A stretch of 49,667 bases of DNA from an uncultured Actinomycetes bacterium (GTDB lineage Bacteria > Actinomycetota > Acidimicrobiia > IMCC26256 > PALSA-555): NCBI GenBank assembly GCA_903899845.1, contig CAIUKV010000229.1, forward strand, positions 1 to 49,667, given 5' to 3'. Positions 1 through 7,242 of this stretch are shown here, in pieces. The notes under the pieces were generated by a model. That model was not told where the DNA came from, ran no database searches, and saw only the letters and a program-made list of their open reading frames with translations. The position numbers were made by a program, and so were the translations under genes. Positions within the stretch are counted from its first letter, which is position 1. Each line of letters begins with the position of its first letter.

Positions 1-675
1 GACGACCCGGCGGGCGTGGTGCACGCCGTTGCAGAAGTCGGGGTCACCGAAGGTCACGTGGCGGGCACCGGCGGCGACCTGCTGCTCGACGTCGCGCAGC
101 ACGTCGTCGAGCGCGACCACCCGGATCCGACCGTCGTAGATCACCGGCACCGGGCAGTGCCGGCAGCGGTGGGCGCAGCCGTGGCTGGCCTCGACGTAGG
201 CGACCGGACGCTCCTCGCCCGCGATCGCCAGCCGGGCGTACCGGTCGAGGCCGGGGAGCAGGTCGCGCGCAGGGAGCGGGCCGCCCCCGCTGGCGGCCCG
301 GCGGTCGAGGACGACGACGTTCGCGTCGTCGGCGCCGTCGACCCAGTCGGCGAGCGCGGCGTCGGTCTCGCCGGCGAGGACCCGGTCGGCGACGTCCGCG
401 AGCATCGGGGCGTAGAGGCCGTAGGCGCACACCGGGGTGGCCGGCGCGACGTCGCGCACGAGGCCGACCACCCGGCGGGCGATCCGCATCGCCGTGTGCA
501 TCGGGACGGCGATGCCCACCCGATCCGCCCAGGCCGCCATCTCGGGGTCCCAGGGCTCCACCGCGAGGTCGAGCGTCCGGACCTCGTGGCCCGCAGCCCG
601 GAGGCGCCCGGCCGGACCGGCGATCTGGAGCGGCTGGTGGCCGAGCTCGTAGCAGCCGATCAGCAGGACCCGCAC
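1..675 (-). CDS. B12-binding radical SAM protein, CUAEP/CCAEP-tail type (partial, C-terminus off window)
   Basis: The gene reads leftward out of the window, so only the first 225 residues are seen. The N-terminus looks like a cobalamin-binding fold (MRVLLIGCYELGHQP, then LDLAVEPWDP). A radical SAM motif CxxxCxxC follows at C167, C171 and C174 (GCAHRCRHC), and further on GARHVTFGDPDF. This arrangement matches the family that NCBI calls CUAEP/CCAEP-tail radical SAM (seleno)protein. The defining tail, which may hold selenocysteine or cysteine, is beyond base 1. The start is a GTG that gives the expected family N-terminus. The ATP-grasp gene lies 79 bases upstream on the same strand, so co-transcription is likely. 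The substrate is unknown. Confidence 0.85.
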   Translation of the reverse strand, partial: MRVLLIGCYELGHQPLQIAGPAGRLRAAGHEVRTLDLAVEPWDPEMAAWADRVGIAVPMHTAMRIARRVVGLVRDVAPATPVCAYGLYAPMLADVADRVLAGETDAALADWVDGADDANVVVLDRRAASGGGPLPARDLLPGLDRYARLAIAGEERPVAYVEASHGCAHRCRHCPVPVIYDGRIRVVALDDVLRDVEQQVAAGARHVTFGDPDFCNGVHHARRVV

Positions 676-754
676 CGCCGACAGGGTAGGGGCCGACGGC
701 CCCGGTCCGGTCCCGGCGAGACCGGGTGCCTCCCCGGGTTCGCTCCCGGGTGCG

Positions 755-1966
755 TCAGTCGACCTCGACCCGGAGGCAGGCATGGGCCCGGCGCAGGCTC
801 TCCTCCACCGCCTCGGGCGTGGCGCCCCGGGCGAAGCAGAACCCGAGGTAGCGGTCCCCCTCGGGGAGCGCGACCACGGGCCGACCCCGGGCGATCGTGA
901 CCTCGAGTCCGACCACCCCGGGCACGGCCCGGGCGGCCTCCTGGCCGTGGACGGCCCGCAGGGTGCCGGTGGCGGGGATCGGGAGCATCATCACGCCGCT
1001 GGCCGCGGCCTCCCGGTGCAGGGTGCCGACCGGGAGGCCGAGGGCGTGGCGCACGATGACCTCCTCGAGCGAGATCCCGGCCCCGAACCGCAATGCCCGA
1101 GCGCACAGCCCGCCGATCGACCGCGCCGCGACGTCGATGACCCGGATGCGGTCGCCGGCCGGGTCGGGGGTGAGGCGCAGCTCGGCGTGGACCGGTCCCT
1201 CGGTGAGGCCGATGGCGGCCGCGGCGTCTCGGGTGACCCGAGCGAGCGCCGCCTGGGTGGCCTCGGGTCGGCGCGACGGGGTGACGTAGATCGTCTCCTC
1301 GAAGTACGGGCCGTCGAGCGGATCGGGCTTGTCGAACACCGCGAGCACCGTGAGGACGCCGTCCACGAGGAGGCCCTCGACCGCGACCTCGGCGCCGGGG
1401 ACGAACTCCTCGATCATCACGGGGTCGCCACAGGCGATGGCCCCGGCCCGCCGGGCCGCCGCGGCCGCCGTCGCCGGGTCGTCGGCCCGGATCACGCCCT
1501 GACTGCCCGACAGCCCGACCGGCTTGAGCACGCAGGGGAACCCGACGTCGGGGAGCGCGTCGGGATCGTCCACCGGCGCCCATCGGGGCTGGGGCACCTC
1601 GGCGGCGTCGAGCGCGGTCCGCAGGGCCCGCTTGTCTCGGGTGCGGGCCGCCGCCTCGGGGTCGCAGTGCCGCAGGCCGAGCGCGGCGGCGGCCCGGGCG
1701 GCCACGACCACGCCCTGGTCGTCGACGGCGAGGACGGCGTCGACGGGGCCGCGGTCGTCGAGGTCGGCCAGGATCGTCGCAGCGCGGTCGGGGTCGTCGA
1801 AGGGCAGCTCCACCGCCCGCAGCCCGTCACGGGCCACGGCCGGGGAGACCTCGGGCGCGGCGAGGACGATCTCGGCCCCGACCGCCCGGGCGGCGGCCAC
1901 GAAGTCGGTCGCCCGGTAGGACGTCGTCGGCAGCAGGAGAACCACGCGCACCCCCCTATCATTCAT
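755..1966 (-). CDS. ATP-grasp domain ligase
   Basis: ATP-grasp proteins join a carboxylate to an amine or thiol through an acyl-phosphate. After a Rossmann-like N-domain, the nucleotide-binding part begins near FPCVLKPVG (residues 142-150) with the SGSQGV loop. Acidic metal ligands follow at HAEL (about residue 261) and VIDVAAR (about 277), then GGLCARAL. About 400 residues is normal for stand-alone ligases of this superfamily. The start is uncertain. ATG 1966 lies 3 bases from the start of the divergent nfu gene and inside the region of its -10 box, so GTG 1951 (MRVVLLLP) or GTG 1945, the latter with an upstream AGGGGG, may be the true start. The gene is probably co-transcribed with the radical SAM gene. 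The substrate cannot be read from the sequence. Confidence 0.85.
   Translation of the reverse strand: MNDRGVRVVLLLPTTSYRATDFVAAARAVGAEIVLAAPEVSPAVARDGLRAVELPFDDPDRAATILADLDDRGPVDAVLAVDDQGVVVAARAAAALGLRHCDPEAAARTRDKRALRTALDAAEVPQPRWAPVDDPDALPDVGFPCVLKPVGLSGSQGVIRADDPATAAAAARRAGAIACGDPVMIEEFVPGAEVAVEGLLVDGVLTVLAVFDKPDPLDGPYFEETIYVTPSRRPEATQAALARVTRDAAAAIGLTEGPVHAELRLTPDPAGDRIRVIDVAARSIGGLCARALRFGAGISLEEVIVRHALGLPVGTLHREAAASGVMMLPIPATGTLRAVHGQEAARAVPGVVGLEVTIARGRPVVALPEGDRYLGFCFARGATPEAVEESLRRAHACLRVEVD
1957..1962 (+). promoter_or_regulatory. -10 box (TATCAT) of nfu, probable leaderless start
   Basis: TATCAT is followed by exactly 7 bases and then the ATG of the nfu gene. This spacing puts transcription start at or beside the start codon. 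No ribosome-binding site is visible before the ATG. I infer a leaderless mRNA. Confidence 0.55.
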
Positions 1967-1969
1967 GCC

Positions 1970-2593
1970 ATGAGCGATGTGGTGGAACCGGTCCTGGGCA
2001 TCACGGATGCCGCCCGCGAGAAGATCCTGGAGGTCCGGGCCGCCGAGCCCGAGGCCGGGTCGCTGGCGTTGTGGATCACCGTGACCGGTGAGTCGGGCGG
2101 GGCCTACACCTACGACATGTCGTTCCGGGCGCTCACCGACGCGGGGGAGCTCGAGGTCGTCCAGCACCACGACGACCTGCCGGTGGTGATCGACGGCGAC
2201 AGCGTCGAGGCCCTGGCCGGGGCCACCCTCGACTTCACCACCGCCGGGATGGTGATGCAGAACCCGAACCGCCCGGCGCCCAAGGTCGCAGCCCCGCGCC
2301 CGGCCGCCGACCTCAGCGGTCCGGTGGCCCAGGCGATCCTCCAGGTGCTCGAGGACCAGATCAACCCGGCGATCGCCTCCCACGGCGGGCGGGCCGACCT
2401 GGTCGCGGTGGAGGAGTCGATCGCCTACCTGCGGCTGTCCGGTGGCTGCCAGGGCTGCAGCATGGCCGCCGCGACCCTGAGCCAGGGGATCGAGGTGGCG
2501 ATCCTCGACGCGGTGCCCGAGATCACCGAGGTCCGCGACGTCACCGACCATGCGTCGGGGACCAACCCGTACTTCGAGTCGGCCAAGAAGTAG
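1970..2593 (+). CDS. NfuA-like Fe-S cluster biogenesis protein (NifU C-terminal domain)
   Basis: This 207-residue protein has the NfuA layout. An N-terminal degenerate A-type (HesB/IscA-like) domain without its cysteines covers about residues 1-105. A NifU-like domain then carries the cluster-binding CxxC in GGCQGCS (about C160 and C163). Known members accept a 4Fe-4S cluster and deliver it to apo-enzymes in the cytoplasm. The ATG is supported by a TATCAT box 7 bases upstream. It is divergent from the ATP-grasp gene and convergent with the DUF169 gene. A SufR-like regulator, a desulfurase homologue and Mrp lie within 5 kb, which makes an Fe-S theme likely for this end of the window. Confidence 0.92.
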   Translation: MSDVVEPVLGITDAAREKILEVRAAEPEAGSLALWITVTGESGGAYTYDMSFRALTDAGELEVVQHHDDLPVVIDGDSVEALAGATLDFTTAGMVMQNPNRPAPKVAAPRPAADLSGPVAQAILQVLEDQINPAIASHGGRADLVAVEESIAYLRLSGGCQGCSMAAATLSQGIEVAILDAVPEITEVRDVTDHASGTNPYFESAKK

Positions 2594-2612
2594 CGGCGGG
2601 CGGGCGCCGGGC

Positions 2613-3332
2613 TCAGGCGAAGCGGGCGGCGTCGTCGGCGGCGTACCGGGCGACCACGCCGTCGACCGCGGCGGTCTGCGTGAGCGACTCGGTGAACTCG
2701 GCGAGGCGGGGTCCCGGGATCGCCATGGTCATCTCGGCGACGTTCATGCCGGTGCGCACGCGGCTCAGCGCGCAACCGACGCTCGCGATCGGCTCGCCCT
2801 GCTCCTTGGCCACGGCCACGATGTGACACTGCGGCTTCCCCTCGATGCGCAGGCCGGGCCAGGCGTCGGAGACGGTCATGAGCTGCTTGCCGTTGAGCCG
2901 GAGCAGCACGACGTCGGGGTCGACCGGGGTCTCGGTCAGCGGCCCGTAGACCACGGCGCCCGGGCGCTCGGTCACCACCGGGATCTGCGGGACGACGTCC
3001 ATGGTGACCCAGCCGCTCCCGAGCAGCGCCGCGACGTCGGAGTTGCCGGCGACCTCGTCGAGGGTCTTGAACCCGTGGGTGACGCTGCCGACGCTGCAGT
3101 TGCCGTGGTCGGCGGCCACGGTCGAGAACGTGCGCTCGGCGCCGCGCATCCAGAACACGCAGCCGGCCGGCACCCGCCCGGTGCGGCCGTCGTCGGCGGG
3201 CTCGCTCATGGGCGCGTCGAACGCGGCGACGCCGGGCGGGGGCTCGGCGGCGAAGGTGATCGCGATCGGCGGCGCGTTGAGCTTGAGCGCGTCGGTGAGG
3301 GCGGTGGCGAGGGCGGTCCAGTCGGAGGTCAT
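2613..3332 (-). CDS. DUF169 family protein
   Basis: This soluble 239-residue protein is of the DUF169 type. Typical features are the N-terminal LNAPPIAITF segment, the GCVFWMRG segment, GNCSVGS with a conserved cysteine, and the later VGCALSRVRTG. DUF169 members often occur near redox or metal genes, but their biochemical role is not established. The ATG at 3332 begins MTSDWTALA. The upstream in-frame extension is proline-rich and unlikely to be coding. The gene converges on nfu, with 19 bases between the stops, and lies just downstream of the VOC gene on the same strand (10 bases), so it may be the last gene of the leftward transcript that starts at 5761. Confidence 0.85.
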   Translation of the reverse strand: MTSDWTALATALTDALKLNAPPIAITFAAEPPPGVAAFDAPMSEPADDGRTGRVPAGCVFWMRGAERTFSTVAADHGNCSVGSVTHGFKTLDEVAGNSDVAALLGSGWVTMDVVPQIPVVTERPGAVVYGPLTETPVDPDVVLLRLNGKQLMTVSDAWPGLRIEGKPQCHIVAVAKEQGEPIASVGCALSRVRTGMNVAEMTMAIPGPRLAEFTESLTQTAAVDGVVARYAADDAARFA

Positions 3333-3342
3333 GGGCGGGAGC

Positions 3343-3843
3343 CTAGGGGTTGGGGTCTGCGTCGGGCCGCCTCGCTGCACCGCCGAAGCGGGCCACCTCG
3401 GCGTCGAGGTCGAGGCGGCGGACGACGGCGGCGCGGGCGGCGTCGCCCCAGGCCTCGGGCGGGACCGCCCACATGATCTCGAACTCGTTGCCGTCGGGGT
3501 CGAGGCCGTAGAGGGACTTGCTGGCCCCGTGGTCGCTCTCCCCGGTGTAGGCGCCCCGGGCGACGAGCTCCGCCTTGGCCGCGACGAGGTCGTCGACGGT
3601 GTCGACCTGCCAGGCGAGGTGGTAGAGCCCGATCCGGCCGCGCTCGGGCCCGGGGGCGTGCGCGCCCGCGGTGAACAGTCCGAGGTCGTGGTGGTTGTCG
3701 GTGGCGCGCGCCCGGAGGAACGCCGCGGTCCCGGGGACCTCGGTGACGATCTCGAAGCCGAAGACGTCGGCGTACCAGCGTGCGCTGGTGGCGGCGTCGC
3801 GCACGTACAGGACGGCGTGGTTCAGGCGCCGGACCGGGATCAC
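3343..3843 (-). CDS. VOC (glyoxalase/dioxygenase fold) family protein
   Basis: The 166-residue product starts LNHAVLYVRDAATSARWY and ends in a YGLDPDGNEFEIMW block, as in vicinal-oxygen-chelate proteins made of two beta-alpha-beta-beta-beta modules. The putative metal ligands are H of LNHA, H of LYHLAW and E of EFEIMW, so a metal site is plausible. The closest functional types are catechol-2,3-dioxygenase-like and glyoxalase-like proteins, and the substrate is not known. The GTG start overlaps the stop of the upstream desulfurase homologue by 4 bases (GTGA), so the two are translationally coupled. The last 35 residues, rich in R, A and D, lie beyond the usual domain end. Confidence 0.88.
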   Translation of the reverse strand: MIPVRRLNHAVLYVRDAATSARWYADVFGFEIVTEVPGTAAFLRARATDNHHDLGLFTAGAHAPGPERGRIGLYHLAWQVDTVDDLVAAKAELVARGAYTGESDHGASKSLYGLDPDGNEFEIMWAVPPEAWGDAARAAVVRRLDLDAEVARFGGAARRPDADPNP

Positions 3844-4988
3844 GGGGTCTCCTGGCCGCGCAGGGCGCGCAGGCTCCCGACGACCTCGGGGAACGCGACG
3901 GCGAACTGCTCGACGTCGGAGCGGGTGCTCGACCAGCCCACGCTCACCCGCAGCGACCGCTCGGCGTCGACGCCCATGGCGGCGAGCACGGGGGAGGGCT
4001 CGAGCAGCTCGCTCGAGCAGGACGACCCCGAGTGGACGGCGACCCCGCGCTGGTCGAGCCCCAGCAGCACCGGCTCGGCCTCGACCCCGGCGATGCCGAG
4101 ACACACGAGGTGGGGCAGGCGGGCCTCGGGGTCGCCGTAGCGGACCACCCCGGGTACCGCCGTCGCGGCGGCGGTGACGAGGTCCGTCAGCGACCGGGCC
4201 GCGGCCGCCTCGGTGGGGAGCGCCGCGGCGACCTCGGCCGCGGCGGCGCCGAAACCGACGATGGCGGGGACGTCCTCGAGGCCGGCCCGGCGGGCCCGTT
4301 CCTGGGCGCCGCCGACCACGAACGGGGGCAGGCGCAGCCCGCGCCGGACCAGCAGTGCGGCGGCCCCCCGCGGCGCTCCCCACGAGGCGCCGTCCACCGA
4401 GCACAGGTCGGCGCCGAGCGCGCCGAAGTCCACGGGGACGTGGCCGGCGGCCGCGCTCGCGTCGACGTGGACCAGCGCGCCGTGGGCGTGGGCCGCAGCG
4501 ACGATCTCGGGCACCGCGGTCTGGAGCGTGCCGACCTCGTGGTTCGCGAGCTGCACGCTCACCAGGGCGGTGTCGGGCCGCAGCGCGTCGGCGACCGCCG
4601 CGGCCGGGCACCGACCGAGCCCGTCGACGCCCACGACGGTGACGGCGAGCCCCGACCGGGCGCACGCCTCGAGGACGGCGGACTGCTCCACGGCGGTGGT
4701 CACCAGGTGCGCCCGGTCCCCGACGGCCCGGGCCCGCTCGACCGCACCCCAGATCGCGGTGTTGACCGCCTCGGGGCCGGTCGCGGTGAAGACGACCTCG
4801 CGGGGCCGGGCTCCGAAGCACGCGGCGACCTGCTCCCGGGCCTGCTCCACCGCGACCCGGGTCGTGCGCCCCTCGGCGTGCAGCCGCCCGGGGTCGCCCG
4901 GGTTCGCCGCGAGGAAGGGGATCATGGCGGCCTGGGCCGACGGCCGCAGTACCGACGCCGAGGCGTGGTCGAGGTAGGCGCGGGGCAC
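3840..4988 (-). CDS. Cysteine desulfurase-like class V aminotransferase fold protein lacking the PLP lysine
   Basis: Length (382 residues) and landmarks follow NifS/IscS: YLDHASAS at the N-terminus, NHEVGTLQ (N149), HVDASAAAGHVPVD (D176), GGAQERARRAG, and the active-site loop SGSSCSSELLEPS with C324. The PLP-binding site is badly altered. The segment that normally reads SxSxHKxxGPKG is SVDGASWGAPRG, so His and Lys become A201 and S202. The stacking His of the EH motif is Q102. The phosphate Thr of GxTE is P72. The Gln of DAxQ is A179, and the RAGT threonine is L. The gene follows the SufR-like regulator by 8 bases. Canonical desulfurase activity seems unlikely; a sulfur-relay or regulatory pseudoenzyme is possible. 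Confidence 0.88.
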   Translation of the reverse strand: MPRAYLDHASASVLRPSAQAAMIPFLAANPGDPGRLHAEGRTTRVAVEQAREQVAACFGARPREVVFTATGPEAVNTAIWGAVERARAVGDRAHLVTTAVEQSAVLEACARSGLAVTVVGVDGLGRCPAAAVADALRPDTALVSVQLANHEVGTLQTAVPEIVAAAHAHGALVHVDASAAAGHVPVDFGALGADLCSVDGASWGAPRGAAALLVRRGLRLPPFVVGGAQERARRAGLEDVPAIVGFGAAAAEVAAALPTEAAAARSLTDLVTAAATAVPGVVRYGDPEARLPHLVCLGIAGVEAEPVLLGLDQRGVAVHSGSSCSSELLEPSPVLAAMGVDAERSLRVSVGWSSTRSDVEQFAVAFPEVVGSLRALRGQETP

Positions 4989-4996
4989 GAGCCCGC

Positions 4997-5761
4997 TCAG
5001 ACGCGGGCGACGCAGTGGTCGTCGCCGCCCGGCCGGCTCGCCGCGAAGTGCGGGGTGGTCTCCCCGTGCAGACCGGCCAGCATCCCCCGGATCATCCCGC
5101 GGTCGAGGGCGCACACCACGTGGGGGTACTTGTGGGCGGTCGCGCCGAACGGGCACGACTCCGACACGATGGTGAGCGAGCCCCCCTGCTCCTCGGCGTG
5201 GGCGGCGAAGCCGTGGGCGGTGAGCGCGTCGGCGACCGCGGCGACCGCCGAGCGCACCGACCGTTGCCCGGCGTTCGGGTCCATCCGGGCCGCGAGGCTG
5301 CGCCCGTACTCGTAGCCGACGCCGTCGGCGAGCGCTGCGGCGTGGTCGGGCCCGAGTGCGTCGAGCGCGGCGGCGAGCAGGTCGGCGAGCACGTCGTCGT
5401 GCTTGAGGGGGAGCGCGAGCGGTGCCTCGAGCGCCGCGGCGCAGTACCGCTTCGACGGGCGGCCGGCCCGGGCGGCGGCGTCGGTCGCCTTGCGTCCGAC
5501 CTCGACCACCAGGTAGCCGCCGCCGGTGAGCTTCTCGAGGTGGTGCCGGGCGACGTTGGGATGCAGGGCGAAGCGCTCGGCGACCTCGGCCGCGGTCGCG
5601 CCGTCGCCGCCCCGTTCGCGCACGAAGAGATAGATGTCGCGTCGCGTCGGATCGCCGAAGGCGTTGGTGACGGCAGCGACCGCCGCGGTGAACTCGTCGT
5701 CGGTGAGGTTCCGGTCGGTTCCCGGTGCGGTGCCGGTCGCGGGCGGGGGCGGGGTCGCCAC
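4997..5761 (-). CDS. SufR-like Fe-S-sensing winged-helix transcription regulator
   Basis: The 254-residue protein has an ArsR/SufR-type winged helix at about residues 28-105 (FGDPTRRDIYLFV, then HPNVARHHLEKL and GRPSKRY). Its C-terminal domain has Cys at 203, 217 and 250 (ESCPFG, VVCAL, DDHC). SufR-type proteins use such cysteines to bind an Fe-S cluster and repress Fe-S assembly genes when clusters are sufficient. The GTG start is supported by a TAGAAT box exactly 7 bases upstream, so the mRNA is probably leaderless. An inverted repeat overlaps that box, which suggests autoregulation. It is divergent from mrp and heads the desulfurase-like/VOC transcript. The assignment to SufR itself is an inference. 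Confidence 0.85.
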   Translation of the reverse strand: MATPPPPATGTAPGTDRNLTDDEFTAAVAAVTNAFGDPTRRDIYLFVRERGGDGATAAEVAERFALHPNVARHHLEKLTGGGYLVVEVGRKATDAAARAGRPSKRYCAAALEAPLALPLKHDDVLADLLAAALDALGPDHAAALADGVGYEYGRSLAARMDPNAGQRSVRSAVAAVADALTAHGFAAHAEEQGGSLTIVSESCPFGATAHKYPHVVCALDRGMIRGMLAGLHGETTPHFAASRPGGDDHCVARV

Positions 5762-5768
5762 GGCCGGT

Positions 5769-5774
5769 ATTCTA
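5769..5774 (-). promoter_or_regulatory. -10 box (TAGAAT on minus strand) of the SufR-like gene
   Basis: Read leftward, TAGAAT is followed by 7 bases (ACCGGCC) and then GTG. The spacing fits a leaderless transcript starting at the GTG. It overlaps the left arm of the inverted repeat at 5772-5787. Confidence 0.55.
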
Positions 5775-5787
5775 CCTATCCCGGTAG
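5772..5787. promoter_or_regulatory. Putative operator: inverted repeat CTACC-N6-GGTAG
   Basis: A perfect 5-bp inverted repeat with a 6-bp spacer lies in the 84-base gap between the SufR-like gene and mrp. Its left arm overlaps the regulator's -10 box, so a bound dimer would block that promoter. It could also influence mrp. That the SufR-like protein binds here is inferred from position only. Confidence 0.45.
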
Positions 5788-5845
5788 TGGAAATCAGGCC
5801 CGGCCCGGATCGGCCCGGGCCCGGCGGGAAGCGAGCGCAGCACCG

Positions 5846-6946
5846 ATGGCCGACGAGACCCAGGTCCGCACCGCCCTCGCCAGGGTGGAGGAGCCCGAGC
5901 TGCGGATCCCCGTGACCGAGCTCGGGATGGTCACGGGGGTGGCCGTCGACGGCGACACCGCCGTGGTCGCGCTGGCGCTGCCCCTCGTGGGCGACGACCG
6001 GGCCGAGGCGCTGCACCGGCGGATCGCCGACGCCGTGCTCGCGGCGACCGACCTCGGGCGGGTGGAGGTCGACGTCCGGGCGATGGAGCCCACCGAGCTC
6101 GCCGCGGTCGCCCGGGTGCTCAAGGGCGAGCCCCCGCCCAACCCGCTCAAGATCATCGACGCCAATGCGCCGGCCCGGCCCGAGCCCCGGGTGAACCCGT
6201 TCCTCGACGCCCGGACCCGGGTGATCGCGGTCTCCTCGGGCAAGGGCGGGGTCGGGAAGTCGTCGGTGACCACCAACCTCTCGATCGCCCTCGCCCAGCG
6301 GGGCCACCGGGTCGCCGCCGTGGACGCCGACGTCTGGGGCTTCTCGATGCCGAGGATGCTCGGCATCCGCCGGCCCCCGGACCTCGTCGACGACGTGATC
6401 GTCCCGCCCGAGGCGCACGGGGTGCGGCTCATCTCCATGGGCTTCTTCGCCAGTGAGGAGCAGGCCGTCATCTGGCGGGGGCCGATGCTGCACAAGGCGC
6501 TCGAGCAGTTCCTGACCGACGTGTACTGGGGCGACCCCGACTACCTGGTGGTGGACATGCCCCCGGGCACCGGCGACGTCGCGCTCTCGATGGCCCAGTT
6601 CATCCCGCGCGCCGAGGTGGTGATCGTGACCACGCCCCAGCCCGCGGCGCAGCGGGTCGCCCAGCGGGCCGCGGCCATGGCCGAGAAGGTCAACCTCGAG
6701 GTGACCGGCGTGATCGAGAACATGGCCTGGTTCACCGGCGACGACGGCACCCGGTACGAGCTCTTCGGGTCCGGTGGGGGTGCCGAGCTCGCCGAGCGGC
6801 TCGGGGTGCCGCTCCTCGGCCAGGTCCCGCTCGTGCCCGAGCTCCGCGAGGGTGGCGACGAGGGCCACCCGATCGTGGTCGCCCACCCCGACGACGAGGC
6901 CGCCGTGGCCTTCCGGGCCATCGCCGCCCGCCTCGACGGCGGATGA
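5846..6946 (+). CDS. mrp: Mrp/ApbC family Fe-S cluster carrier ATPase
   Basis: The 366-residue protein has an N-terminal MIP18/DUF59 domain (residues 1-95) and then a MinD-like P-loop ATPase. Its deviant Walker A motif is SSGKGGVGKSS (about 130-140), with VDADVWGFSMP and VVDMPPGTGD downstream. Mrp proteins bind and transfer 4Fe-4S clusters in the cytoplasm. The CxxC found in many Mrp proteins is absent: the region after IENMAWF reads TGDDGTRYELFG. As I recall, other actinobacterial Mrp proteins also lack it. It is transcribed divergently from the SufR-like gene across the putative operator, consistent with joint control. DUF3107 follows 29 bases downstream with its own -10 box. Confidence 0.93.
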   Translation: MADETQVRTALARVEEPELRIPVTELGMVTGVAVDGDTAVVALALPLVGDDRAEALHRRIADAVLAATDLGRVEVDVRAMEPTELAAVARVLKGEPPPNPLKIIDANAPARPEPRVNPFLDARTRVIAVSSGKGGVGKSSVTTNLSIALAQRGHRVAAVDADVWGFSMPRMLGIRRPPDLVDDVIVPPEAHGVRLISMGFFASEEQAVIWRGPMLHKALEQFLTDVYWGDPDYLVVDMPPGTGDVALSMAQFIPRAEVVIVTTPQPAAQRVAQRAAAMAEKVNLEVTGVIENMAWFTGDDGTRYELFGSGGGAELAERLGVPLLGQVPLVPELREGGDEGHPIVVAHPDDEAAVAFRAIAARLDGG

Positions 6947-6962
6947 CGGGGGACCCGGGCAC

Positions 6963-6968
6963 TACGGT
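6963..6968 (+). promoter_or_regulatory. -10 box (TACGGT) of the DUF3107 gene
   Basis: TACGGT lies 7 bases before ATG 6976. The intervening GGGAG is too close to the ATG to be a good ribosome-binding site, so a leaderless start is more likely. Confidence 0.45.
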
Positions 6969-6975
6969 GGGAGCC

Positions 6976-7206
6976 ATGGAGATCAGGATCGGAGTCGTCC
7001 ACACGCCCAAGGAGATCAGCCTCGAGATCGAGGGCTCGGTCGCGGACGTGAAGCAGTCGATCGCCCAGGCGCTGTCCGCCGACGACGGTGTGCTCTGGCT
7101 CACCGACAAGCAGGGGCGCGAGATCGGCATCCCCGCCGATCGGGTGGCCTACGTCGAGGTCGAGCCCGAGGGTGCCTCGAAGCGCGTCGGCTTCGCCCGC
7201 TCCTGA
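6976..7206 (+). CDS. DUF3107 family protein
   Basis: A 76-residue acidic protein that starts MEIRIGVVHTPKEISLEIEG and contains GREIGIPADRVAYVEV. This matches the small actinobacterial DUF3107 family (mycobacterial relative TB9.4, Rv3208A), whose role is unknown. The size is typical of the family. In Mycobacterium the DUF3107 gene is also in the general neighbourhood of whiB1 and pdtaS, and homologues of both lie within 5 kb here. No membrane segment or cysteine is present. Confidence 0.9.
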   Translation: MEIRIGVVHTPKEISLEIEGSVADVKQSIAQALSADDGVLWLTDKQGREIGIPADRVAYVEVEPEGASKRVGFARS

Positions 7207-7242
7207 CCGGGGAGCGCCCCCGCTGACCCGGGGAGCGGTGGC

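Noticed and set aside
5846-6946. Mrp without CxxC as a broken Fe-S carrier
   Set aside because: As far as I recall, other actinobacterial Mrp proteins also lack this CxxC, and the ATPase motifs are intact, so it is not evidence of decay.
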